From Thermotogaceae bacterium (GTDB lineage: Bacteria; Thermotogota; Thermotogae; Thermotogales; Thermotogaceae): a stretch of DNA of 12,518 nt. The DNA is taken from positions 1 to 12,518 of the forward strand of contig JALVXE010000077.1 in NCBI GenBank assembly GCA_027038385.1, written 5' to 3'. Numbering within the stretch: the stretch's first letter is position 1; every line of letters begins with the position of its first letter. Positions 1 to 6,826 of this stretch are shown piece by piece. Made by a program: the position numbers and the translations under genes. A model generated the notes under the pieces. That model was given only the letters and a program-made list of their open reading frames with translations, had not been told where the DNA came from and searched no databases.

Positions 1-1
1 G

Positions 2-1108
2 CATATGGAGAGGGCGATCATTTCGTCCAGAAAGGGAGTTGAGTATCTTTTCAAGAAAAATGGGATAGATTACAGAAAGGGCACAGCTGTCTTGGAAAAA
101 CCGGGAGTTGTGAAAGTGGGAGACGAGATGTTCGAAACGAAAAGCGTTCTGATAGCCACCGGATCCGTTCCAACGATCTTTCCGCCATTTAACGAGGTTG
201 ATGGAATATGGACGAGTGATGATGTCTTCAAGATGGAAGAACTACCGAAATCCATACTCATAGTTGGTGGTGGCGTGATAGGTATTGAGATGGCGAATTT
301 CTTCTCCGCGCTTGGGGTTAAAACTTACGTCGTTGAGCTGATGGAACACATACTTCCGGCGGAGGATGAGGACGCAGCCGGTGTCGTAAGGAAAGCGTTG
401 AAAGCTCTGAAGGTTGAGATATTCGAGTCTTCAAAAGTCAAGTCCGTTGAAAAGACTGACGCTGGATACAGGGTGTCCGTGGAATCTCCAAACGAGAACT
501 TCGATCTGGATGTTGAGAAAATCCTTTTATCGGTTGGAAGAAGGCCAAACGTCGGAGACGACGTGAAGAGTCTCGGAGTTAAGGTTGAAAAAGGGATAAA
601 GACTGACGAGAACTTAAGAACGGGAATTGAGAATATTTATGCGGCTGGAGACGTCAGAGGAAAGATCATGCTCGCCCACGTTGGATTCCACGAAGGGATC
701 GTGGCGGCGTACAACATAAAGGGCGAAGAGAAGAAAGTCGATCTTCGTGCCGTCCCGGCAGTGATATACAGTAGCCCAGAGCTTGCGAGCGTTGGGTTGA
801 AGGAAAAGGACATGGACGAAGAAAGGCATGCTGTTGCGAAGTTCCCGATGTCGGCAAACGGAAGGGCAACAGCTATGGGAGAGAGGGAAGGATTCGCGAA
901 AGTTGTTTACGAAAAATCCAGTGGAAAGGTTCTTGGAGTCACAATAGTCGGGCCGTTTGCATCAGAGCTGATAATGGAAGGAACGGTTGCACTCAAGCAC
1001 GGCTTAACCGTTGACGAGCTCGCCTGGACAATACACCCGCACCCGACTATATCCGAATCGCTCTTAGGAGCGTTTGAAGAAGCAGAAGGAAAGGCGATAC
1101 ATTTGTGA
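2..1108 (+). CDS. lpdA: Dihydrolipoamide dehydrogenase (E3), C-terminal part, cut by window edge
   Basis: A flavoprotein of the pyridine nucleotide-disulfide oxidoreductase family. It reoxidises dihydrolipoyl groups with NAD+ in 2-oxoacid dehydrogenase complexes or the glycine cleavage system, in the cytoplasm. The reading frame is already open at the first base, so the N-terminus, with the first FAD-binding glycine motif and the redox-active CxxxxC, lies outside the window; the in-frame ATG at 5 is internal. Counting from that Met, one sees the ATG motif at 51-53 (LIATGS), the NAD-binding glycine motif at 88-93 (GGGVIG), the second FAD motif near 211-216 (IYAAGD), a dimerisation domain from about 250, and the His-Glu catalytic motif HPHPTISE at 344-351. 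The C-terminus is intact. Which complex it serves cannot be told from this fragment. A merA-type or other related reductase is possible but less likely given the HPHPTxSE tail. Confidence 0.88.
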   Translation, partial: HMERAIISSRKGVEYLFKKNGIDYRKGTAVLEKPGVVKVGDEMFETKSVLIATGSVPTIFPPFNEVDGIWTSDDVFKMEELPKSILIVGGGVIGIEMANFFSALGVKTYVVELMEHILPAEDEDAAGVVRKALKALKVEIFESSKVKSVEKTDAGYRVSVESPNENFDLDVEKILLSVGRRPNVGDDVKSLGVKVEKGIKTDENLRTGIENIYAAGDVRGKIMLAHVGFHEGIVAAYNIKGEEKKVDLRAVPAVIYSSPELASVGLKEKDMDEERHAVAKFPMSANGRATAMGEREGFAKVVYEKSSGKVLGVTIVGPFASELIMEGTVALKHGLTVDELAWTIHPHPTISESLLGAFEEAEGKAIHL

Positions 1109-1126
1109 TCGATCTTGAGAAAATAT

Positions 1127-1157
1127 CCCCGCCGTTTTGGCGGGGTTTTTTGTTTTT
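1127..1157 (+). terminator. Intrinsic terminator after lpdA
   Basis: A perfect 7-bp GC stem CCCCGCC/GGCGGGG (1127-1133 and 1139-1145) with a 5-nt loop GTTTT is followed by T6-G-T5. It begins 18 bases after the lpdA stop codon. It separates lpdA from the glyQ unit, so glyQ needs its own promoter. Confidence 0.93.
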
Positions 1158-1177
1158 AAAGCTCGTTGCTGTACAAT
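1150..1177 (+). promoter_or_regulatory. Weak candidate promoter for glyQ-nfnA-nfnB
   Basis: TTGTTT (1150-1155), a 16-bp spacer and TACAAT (1172-1177) resemble a sigma-70 promoter; the -10 matches the consensus at 5 of 6 positions, the -35 only at 3 of 6. It overlaps the U-tract of the preceding terminator and would leave a leader of about 50 nt before glyQ. No T-box or other riboswitch-like leader is visible in the 126-bp gap. Confidence 0.35.
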
Positions 1178-1234
1178 ATGATCACTTGAAGAGTCGCGTG
1201 AAACTTTTGTAGCATACACTCAGGAGGGATAGCG

Positions 1235-2125
1235 GTGTATCTTCAAGAGGTGATATTCAAACTCCAGGAATTCTGGTCGAAAAACGGTTGTTTCATAGAC
1301 CAGCCTTATGATATGGAGATGGGAGCTGGGACTTTTCATCCTTCGACTTTCTTTGGAGTCTTAAGGAGAGGTCCCTGGAGAGTTGCCTTCGTTCAGCCTT
1401 CGAGAAGACCGACGGATGGAAGGTACGGCGAGAACCCGAACAGACTCCAAAGGTACTTCCAATTCCAGGTGATAATAAAGCCATCTCCAAAAGACTCGCA
1501 GGACCTTTACATAAGATCTTTAGAGTACCTTGGAATCGATCCAAAGGAACACGACATAAGGTTCGTTGAGGATAACTGGGAATCCCCAACACTTGGAGCT
1601 TGGGGAGTTGGATGGGAAGTCTGGCTCGACGGTATGGAGATAACGCAGTTCACGTACTTTCAGCAAGTTGGCGGCATCCAGCTGAAGGAAATTCCACTCG
1701 AGATAACCTACGGCATTGAGAGGATAGCGATGTTCCTTCAGGAAGTTGACAACGCCTTTGACATAAGCTGGAACGAGAACTTGAAATACGGCGACGTGTT
1801 CCTGGAGAACGAGCGTCAGCAGTCGATCTACAACTTCGAGGAGGCGGATACGGAAACGCTCTTCAGGCATTTCGAAGACCATTACAGGGAATTCGAGAAG
1901 CTCGTTGAGAAGGGACTTTACCTTCCGGCGTACGAGAAGGTGATCAAGGCTTCCCATATCTTCAACCTGCTAGATGCGAGAAACGCCATATCCGTCTCTC
2001 AGCGTCAGGAGTACATAATGAGGATAAGATCGATGTCGAGAAAGGTCGCGAAATTATTCAAAGGGAGGGAAGAAGGTGCCTCACAAAATACTGAAAAAGC
2101 AGAAGTTAGCTCATCTGGTTCATGA
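1235..2125 (+). CDS. glyQ: Glycyl-tRNA synthetase alpha subunit
   Basis: Catalytic subunit of the bacterial alpha2beta2 class II glycyl-tRNA synthetase, which activates glycine with ATP; the beta subunit (GlyS) is needed for tRNA recognition. It aligns by eye with E. coli GlyQ along nearly its whole length: QPSRRPTDGRYGENPNRLQ at 54-72, the VEDNWESPTLGAWG block at 111-124, TQFTYFQQVGG at 137-147, the motif-3-like GIERIAMFLQ at 160-169, and HIFNLLDARNAISV at 241-254. The GTG start is set by AGGAGGG (1222-1228) with about 7 bp spacing, and the N-terminus matches the family. The conserved part ends near residue 280. The last 16 residues, rich in Ser and Glu, lie entirely inside the overlap with nfnA and are not conserved. 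No glyS follows, which is unusual because glyQ and glyS are commonly adjacent. Confidence 0.97.
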   Translation: MYLQEVIFKLQEFWSKNGCFIDQPYDMEMGAGTFHPSTFFGVLRRGPWRVAFVQPSRRPTDGRYGENPNRLQRYFQFQVIIKPSPKDSQDLYIRSLEYLGIDPKEHDIRFVEDNWESPTLGAWGVGWEVWLDGMEITQFTYFQQVGGIQLKEIPLEITYGIERIAMFLQEVDNAFDISWNENLKYGDVFLENERQQSIYNFEEADTETLFRHFEDHYREFEKLVEKGLYLPAYEKVIKASHIFNLLDARNAISVSQRQEYIMRIRSMSRKVAKLFKGREEGASQNTEKAEVSSSGS

Positions 2126-2927
2126 TTTCGTCGTTGAAGCTCCGAGGATTGCAAAACACGCAAAACCGGGGCACTTCATAGTTATAAGACTCCACGAGAA
2201 AGGGGAGCGTATACCGCTTACTATCGCGGATACGTATCCGGAAGAAGGGGCTTTCAGGATGATCGTTAGGGCCGTTGGAAAGACTACGTATGAACTGTGC
2301 ACGATGAAAGAAGGAGATGAGATATTAGACGTTGTTGGACCTCTTGGAAGACCGAGTGAGATCGATAGGTACGGAAAGGTGCTTCTCATAGGTGGAGGTG
2401 TTGGTATAGCGACGCTCCATCCAATAGCGAAGGCCCTCAAAGAAGCTGGAAACAAGATAACGGCTATACTCGGGGGTAGGAGCGCTGAGTACGTGATAAT
2501 GCAGGAGGAGTTCAAGAAGTTTGGAGATATAGTCATAACGACTGATGATGGATCTCTCGGAATGAAGGGAGTTGTCACGGACGCGATGGAGTACCTCGTC
2601 AAAGAAAAAGGGATGGACTTCGACATAGCTTGGGCGGTTGGACCAACGATAATGATGAAATTCGCCGCGCTTAAGGGAAAAGAGCTCGGCATACCGAAGA
2701 TGTGGGTTTCATTGAACCCGATAATGGTTGATGGAACTGGGATGTGCGGAGCGTGCAGGGTGACGGTCGGTGGAGAGATAAAGTTCGCCTGTGTGGACGG
2801 GCCGGAGTTCGACGGGTACCAGGTCGAATGGGACGAGCTCATAAGGAGACTCAAGCAGTACAAGGAGAAAGAAGAAGAAGCGTTTGAGAAGTTCCTTGAA
2901 AAGGCAGGTGATGTTTCGTGGCTATGA
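2076..2927 (+). CDS. nfnA: NfnA: small subunit of NADH-dependent reduced ferredoxin:NADP+ oxidoreductase (SudB-like)
   Basis: Small subunit of the cytoplasmic NfnAB complex, also annotated as sulfide dehydrogenase beta subunit. The complex couples NADH and reduced ferredoxin oxidation to NADP+ reduction by flavin-based electron bifurcation; NfnA carries one FAD, a [2Fe-2S] cluster and the NAD(H) site. Seen here: a ferredoxin-reductase-like FAD domain (RIPLTI, 45-50), the nucleotide-binding GGGVG at 106-110, AVGP at 187-190, and a C-terminal cluster motif with D219, C224, C227 and C239. This fits the Asp(Cys)3 [2Fe-2S] ligation described for the Pyrococcus and Thermotoga enzymes. The length of 283 aa is normal. 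The GTG start has GGGAGGG at 2063-2069 with 6 bp spacing and overlaps the end of glyQ by 50 bp. A PyrK or DHOD electron-transfer subunit would be the alternative, but the Asp ligand and the next gene argue for NfnA. Confidence 0.93.
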   Translation: MPHKILKKQKLAHLVHDFVVEAPRIAKHAKPGHFIVIRLHEKGERIPLTIADTYPEEGAFRMIVRAVGKTTYELCTMKEGDEILDVVGPLGRPSEIDRYGKVLLIGGGVGIATLHPIAKALKEAGNKITAILGGRSAEYVIMQEEFKKFGDIVITTDDGSLGMKGVVTDAMEYLVKEKGMDFDIAWAVGPTIMMKFAALKGKELGIPKMWVSLNPIMVDGTGMCGACRVTVGGEIKFACVDGPEFDGYQVEWDELIRRLKQYKEKEEEAFEKFLEKAGDVSWL

Positions 2928-4330
2928 AGAGGCAACCGCACAAAACCCCGATAAGCGAGCAGGATCCGAAGGTAAGGATACACAACTTCGATGAGGTCGC
3001 ACTTGGATACACGCCGGAGGAAGCCATACAGGAAGCCCAGAGGTGTATCACCTGTCCAACGAAGCCGTGTGTTAGCGGCTGTCCGGTCCACATAGACATA
3101 CCGACTTTCATAAAGTACATAAAAGAGGGAGACTTCCAAGGAGCGATAGACACCATAAAACTCTACAACAACCTACCCGCGGTCTGCGGAAGGGTTTGTC
3201 CGCAAGAGAACCAGTGTGAGGCTCAATGTGTCGTCGCGAAGATCCCGGGATTCGAACCCGTCGCTATTGGAAGGCTCGAGAGGTTCGTAGCGGACTGGGA
3301 AGCGGAGCGTGGAGAGATGAAACTGCCTGAGATAAAAGAGAAGAAGGGAAAGAGAGTCGCGGTTGTTGGAGCTGGTCCATCCGGTCTCACAGCGGCAGCA
3401 GATTTGGCGAAACTTGGATATGATGTTACGATATTCGAGGCCTTTCACAAGGCCGGCGGGGTCCTGATCTACGGGATTCCGGAGTTCAGACTTCCAAAGA
3501 GAATCGTCGAGAGGGAGGTTGAATACATAAAGAGGCTCGGGGTTAAAATAGAGACGAACGTCGTGGTTGGAAAGACGATTCCGATAGACGAGATACTGGA
3601 AGAGTTCGACGCGATTTTCATAGGAGTCGGGGCTGGTGCACCGAAGTTCATAGGGATCCCTGGAACGAATTTGAACGGAGTCTACTCGGCGAGTGAGTTC
3701 CTGACCAGGGTGAACCTGATGAAAGCCTATAAATTCCCAGAGTACGACACGCCCGTGATGATAGGAAAAAAGGTTGCGGTGGTTGGAGCTGGGAATACAG
3801 CGATGGACGCTGCTAGAACCGCTTTGAGGGTCGGAGCCGAGAAGGTGATGATAGCCTACAGAAGAACGGAAAAGGAGATGCCCGCAAGGCTTGAGGAGTA
3901 CCATCACGCCGTCGAAGAGGGGATAGAGTTCCACTGGCTGAGACAACCAGTCGAGTACGTCGGCGATGAAGAAGGTCATGTGATAGGTATAAAATGCGCC
4001 GTCATGGAGCTCGGGGAGCCTGATGCCGATGGGAGAAGAAGGCCAAAACCGACGGGAGAGTATGACTTCATAGAGGCAGACATGGTTATAGAGGCGATAG
4101 GTCAGCAGGCTCAGAGGATACTCCTCGACGAATTCCCGCAGCTCAAAAGAAACAAGAGAGGATACATAGAAGCTGACCCAGAGACTGGTGCAACGAGCGT
4201 CAAGGGAGTGTTTGCGGGAGGAGACATAGTCACGGGTGCGGCAACCGTTATAGAAGCTATGGGGGCCGGAAAGAAGGCTGCAAAAGCCATAGACAGGTAC
4301 CTATCTGGTGAATGGAATCCTTGGGAATGA
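2918..4330 (+). CDS. nfnB: NfnB: large subunit of NADH-dependent reduced ferredoxin:NADP+ oxidoreductase (GltD/SudA-like)
   Basis: Large subunit of NfnAB, holding the bifurcating FAD, two [4Fe-4S] clusters and the NADP(H) site. It belongs to the glutamate synthase small-subunit family and is often labelled gltD, gltA or sudA. Seen: an N-terminal alpha-helical cluster domain with eight cysteines (43, 46, 51, 55, 90, 94, 100, 104), the FAD motif VVGAGPSGLTAA at 149-160, the NADPH-binding motif VVGAGNTAMDAA at 288-299, and the closing FAD motif VFAGGDIVTGAATV at 431-444. It is 470 aa, normal for the family. The GTG at 2918 overlaps nfnA by 10 bp and sits about 7 bp after an AGGTG; a second in-frame ATG at 2924 also overlaps the nfnA stop. 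A glutamate synthase small subunit is less likely because there is no large-subunit gene and nfnA is adjacent. Confidence 0.93.
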   Translation: MAMKRQPHKTPISEQDPKVRIHNFDEVALGYTPEEAIQEAQRCITCPTKPCVSGCPVHIDIPTFIKYIKEGDFQGAIDTIKLYNNLPAVCGRVCPQENQCEAQCVVAKIPGFEPVAIGRLERFVADWEAERGEMKLPEIKEKKGKRVAVVGAGPSGLTAAADLAKLGYDVTIFEAFHKAGGVLIYGIPEFRLPKRIVEREVEYIKRLGVKIETNVVVGKTIPIDEILEEFDAIFIGVGAGAPKFIGIPGTNLNGVYSASEFLTRVNLMKAYKFPEYDTPVMIGKKVAVVGAGNTAMDAARTALRVGAEKVMIAYRRTEKEMPARLEEYHHAVEEGIEFHWLRQPVEYVGDEEGHVIGIKCAVMELGEPDADGRRRPKPTGEYDFIEADMVIEAIGQQAQRILLDEFPQLKRNKRGYIEADPETGATSVKGVFAGGDIVTGAATVIEAMGAGKKAAKAIDRYLSGEWNPWE

Positions 4331-4333
4331 TAG

Positions 4334-4356
4334 GGGAGCCGGAAGGCTCCCTTTTT
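4334..4356 (+). terminator. Intrinsic terminator after nfnB, between convergent genes
   Basis: A 7-bp perfect stem GGGAGCC/GGCTCCC (4334-4340 and 4345-4351) closes a GGAA tetraloop and is followed by TTTTT (4352-4356). The regulator gene on the opposite strand ends within the T tract, so the hairpin also lies just past that stop. Read on the minus strand, however, it is followed by CTATCATT, a poor U-tract. Confidence 0.9.
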
Positions 4357-5350
4357 AAATCTCTGCAACTGATTCTCTCTCGACTATCTCAACTGGCAAG
4401 ATCATCTTCCTCGTGACCACCCTACCGGTCGATTCTATTCTCGATATGAGCAGCTGAGCCGCAGTCTCTCCCATCTCCACACGGGGCTGTCTGACGGTTG
4501 TCAGGGAAGGGACCGTGAACTTCGCGTAGTAGGCATCGTCAAAACCCATCACCGAGACTTCATCTGGAACTTCGACGGATTCGTCTTTTAGAGCCTTTAT
4601 CACTTCAACCGCAAGCATGTCTGATGAGGTGAAAACCGCGGTGAAATCTCTCCCCTTTTTCAACCTTTCTCTCATCAAAGAGTACGCGTGTCCCACGTCG
4701 AATGTTCCCTCGATCACATCTACATCTATCCCGAGCTTTGTAGATTTCTTAACGAAACCTTCTGTCCTCTTTCTCACGGAGTGTATGTTAAGATTCCCCG
4801 TTATGTGGACTACCTTTTTGTGTCCCTTTCTATGGAGGTACCCGGCTACCAGTTTCCCGGCCTTGTAGTTGTCTATGTTCACTGAATCGAACCGGAAATC
4901 CCTGTTCTCCCTATCGACCGTCACCACCGGTATCGCGGTATCCTCGACGATCTTCAGATACTCGTCATCTTCCTTGGATGTGCATACTATGAGCCCATCC
5001 ACCTTACTCATGAAGAAGTAATCTATTGCTAAAAGCTCCGATTCAAGCTTTCTGTGGAACATGTACACGAAAGGTTCGTAGCCACTGTCGTAGAGGTAAT
5101 TCGCCGCTCCTTCGACTATATCGCTATAGTGATACGCGAAGATATCAGGAACGAGTATTCCTATCATCCTGAGCTTCTTGCTGACGGCTGGATTGCTGAT
5201 CTTGAGCGGTTTGTATCCAAGCTTCTTTATCGCCTTGACGACTCTCTTTCTCGTCTCATCCGAGACCTTGTCGCTCCCATTTATAACTCTTGAAACCGTT
5301 GCGGTTGACACTCCCGCTTCTTTAGCGACATCCCTTATCGTCACCTTCAA
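4355..5350 (-). CDS. LacI-family transcriptional regulator of the oligosaccharide operon
   Basis: DNA-binding repressor/activator of the LacI/GalR family, and the last gene of the transporter-glycosidase operon, which it probably regulates. Counting from the chosen start: helix-turn-helix with VTIRDVAKEAGVS at 3-15 and TATVSRVIN at 16-24, LGYKP at 44-48, then a periplasmic-binding-protein-like sugar domain (VDGLIV near 117-122, VMGFDD near 267-272, PSLTTVRQP near 281-289, MGETAAQLL near 293-301). The TTG at 5348-5350 is preferred: it gives MKVTIRDVAKEAG, typical of the family, and AAGGGGG (5359-5365) lies 8 bp upstream. A longer form from TTG 5366 has no ribosome binding site. The hinge helix region (about 49-60) lacks the usual ALARSL-like sequence and contains N-P. 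The effector is unknown; a product of beta-oligosaccharide breakdown is an inference from the neighbours. Confidence 0.93.
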   Translation of the reverse strand: MKVTIRDVAKEAGVSTATVSRVINGSDKVSDETRKRVVKAIKKLGYKPLKISNPAVSKKLRMIGILVPDIFAYHYSDIVEGAANYLYDSGYEPFVYMFHRKLESELLAIDYFFMSKVDGLIVCTSKEDDEYLKIVEDTAIPVVTVDRENRDFRFDSVNIDNYKAGKLVAGYLHRKGHKKVVHITGNLNIHSVRKRTEGFVKKSTKLGIDVDVIEGTFDVGHAYSLMRERLKKGRDFTAVFTSSDMLAVEVIKALKDESVEVPDEVSVMGFDDAYYAKFTVPSLTTVRQPRVEMGETAAQLLISRIESTGRVVTRKMILPVEIVERESVAEI

Positions 5351-5358
5351 AACCCATT

Positions 5359-5365
5359 CCCCCTT
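5359..5365 (-). promoter_or_regulatory. Ribosome binding site deciding the regulator start
   Basis: AAGGGGG on the minus strand lies 8 bp before the TTG at 5350-5348 and follows directly on the glycosidase stop codon. It overlaps the beginning of the longer possible reading frame, so it supports the shorter start. Confidence 0.65.
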
Positions 5366-6825
5366 CAAACATCGTAGGGAACCGATTCCACCATACCCTT
5401 CGTCGTTCTTTTCCTTATTATCTCTGAGTATACGTAAGCGCTCGGTCTTGGGTTTCTCTCCTTGCTCTCAAGATCGACCTGAACGAGACCAAACCTCTTG
5501 CCAAAACCCTTCGACCACTCGTAGTTGTCCATGAACGACCAGTGAAGATATCCAAGAACCGGATAACCTTCAGAGAGAGCTTTCTCGACTTCGTAAACGT
5601 GAGATATCAGATAGTATGGCCTCAGTGAGTCTCTCGGATCCGCTATTCCGTTTTCGGTCACTATCATGTCGAGTTCATACCTTTCGTGCAGCATCCTTAT
5701 GATATCGTAAAGCCCCTTTGGATAGACTTCCCAGCCCACTTGACTCACCGGATACCCATCCAGAGATTTCGAATAAGGCTCACATCCGTATCCATAACCT
5801 CCAAGCACCTTCCATCCCATAGGTCCTCCCTCATCGACCATCATCCTCGTGTAGTAATTTATTCCGAGGAAATCCAACTTGTTCTCCATGTCCGGTCTTT
5901 CCACTTCCATGAACTCTTCAAGTAGCTTTCCAATTCTTCCTGAGGTTATCATGTCCATGAACCAGAAGTTTTGGTAGTAGTTCGCCATGTCGACGTGCTC
6001 TCCATCCTCTCCAGCGGGATATGCCGGAGAGAACGAGTATATTATCCCAACATCTTTATCTGAGAGATTCTTGATCGCGTCGTAAGCTCTCGAATGAGCC
6101 TGGGCTAAATTCACCATGGTTTTGACGTAAGCTTCAAAGCTCGGGTAGGACGGCGGGAATCCGGCGTTTATCAGAACGTACCCGAGCGAGGACACGACCT
6201 GTGGTTCGTTCATCGTGCTCCAAGCGTCTACAAACTCCCCAAACTCTTTTGCGCAGAAGGCTGCAAACTTCGCGAACTCAACGATGGTGTTCTCAGAGTA
6301 CCAACCGTTTTCCTCTACACTTTCAAGTCCGTACTTCCTTACCTTTATCGGGTCGTGTATCCAAAGTGGAAGGGTGAAGTGGTTCAGATTGACCATGAGC
6401 CACATTCCCTTTTCCTTTATATCCTTCATCATCTCTTTGTACCTTTCAACGGCTTCCATATTAGCGAGTTTTTCAAGCTCTCTCAGATTCTCCTCGGTTA
6501 TCTTTACGCTTTTAACAGCCGATCCATCCCTATCAATTTCCACCTTCACTTCTCTCGTCGACTTTGGAAATATCCTGCTCCACTCGACACCGATCCTGAT
6601 CGCGCTTATTCCAAAACTCTTCATCAATTCGTGATCCTCTTTGAATCTGTTCCAGTAATCGACCCCGTTCTCTGGGAGATCGCCGCTCACAAGACCGGAA
6701 GCTATGTTCACGCCATCCCTGACCCACACGAACCAGTCGGAGTTTGGATCCAGAGAATCTTTTCCGCCCATCTCGAACTGAAAACCAGACATCGAAACCC
6801 CGAAGAGAAAATCCTTCCCAAACAC
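5365..6825 (-). CDS. GH1 beta-glycosidase, archaeal LacS/CelB type, cytoplasmic
   Basis: Retaining glycoside hydrolase family 1 enzyme, expected to release beta-linked glucose or galactose from short oligosaccharides in the cytoplasm; there is no signal peptide. The acid/base is E207 in STMNEP (203-208) and the nucleophile E391 in VTENGIAD (389-396). Other landmarks are GFQFEMG (14-20), DPNSDW (26-31), GLVSGDLPENG (44-54), EWSRIFP (81-87), GGYGYGCEP (342-350) and LHWSFMDNYEWSKGFGKRFG (427-446). These blocks, the insertion after WSRIFP (about 88-122) and the 486-aa length match Sulfolobus LacS (about 489 aa) much better than bacterial GH1 enzymes such as Thermotoga BglA. The GTG start is set by GGAGG (6834-6838) 8 bp upstream and gives an N-terminus like LacS; a longer frame reaching 6948 overlaps oppF and is rejected. 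One base separates it from the oppF stop. The exact substrate (glucoside or galactoside) is not readable. Confidence 0.95.
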   Translation of the reverse strand: MFGKDFLFGVSMSGFQFEMGGKDSLDPNSDWFVWVRDGVNIASGLVSGDLPENGVDYWNRFKEDHELMKSFGISAIRIGVEWSRIFPKSTREVKVEIDRDGSAVKSVKITEENLRELEKLANMEAVERYKEMMKDIKEKGMWLMVNLNHFTLPLWIHDPIKVRKYGLESVEENGWYSENTIVEFAKFAAFCAKEFGEFVDAWSTMNEPQVVSSLGYVLINAGFPPSYPSFEAYVKTMVNLAQAHSRAYDAIKNLSDKDVGIIYSFSPAYPAGEDGEHVDMANYYQNFWFMDMITSGRIGKLLEEFMEVERPDMENKLDFLGINYYTRMMVDEGGPMGWKVLGGYGYGCEPYSKSLDGYPVSQVGWEVYPKGLYDIIRMLHERYELDMIVTENGIADPRDSLRPYYLISHVYEVEKALSEGYPVLGYLHWSFMDNYEWSKGFGKRFGLVQVDLESKERNPRPSAYVYSEIIRKRTTKGMVESVPYDV

Positions 6826-6826
6826 A

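Noticed and set aside
1109..1234. T-box or glycine riboswitch before glyQ
   Set aside because: After the terminator only about 77 nt remain, with no T-box core sequence, no antiterminator pairing and no glycine aptamer-like structure visible.
2120..3139. Open frame of 339 codons antisense to nfnA and the start of nfnB
   Set aside because: It is the complement of two well recognised genes, its Ser/Pro-rich product resembles nothing known to me, and it has no credible ribosome binding site. Codon bias of the sense genes explains the lack of stops.
3243..3262. On the minus strand a tRNA T-arm-like sequence, CGGGTTCGAATCCCG
   Set aside because: No acceptor stem, D-arm or anticodon arm can be assembled around it and no CCA follows. 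It lies in nfnB codons for a conserved part of the protein, so chance is the simplest explanation.
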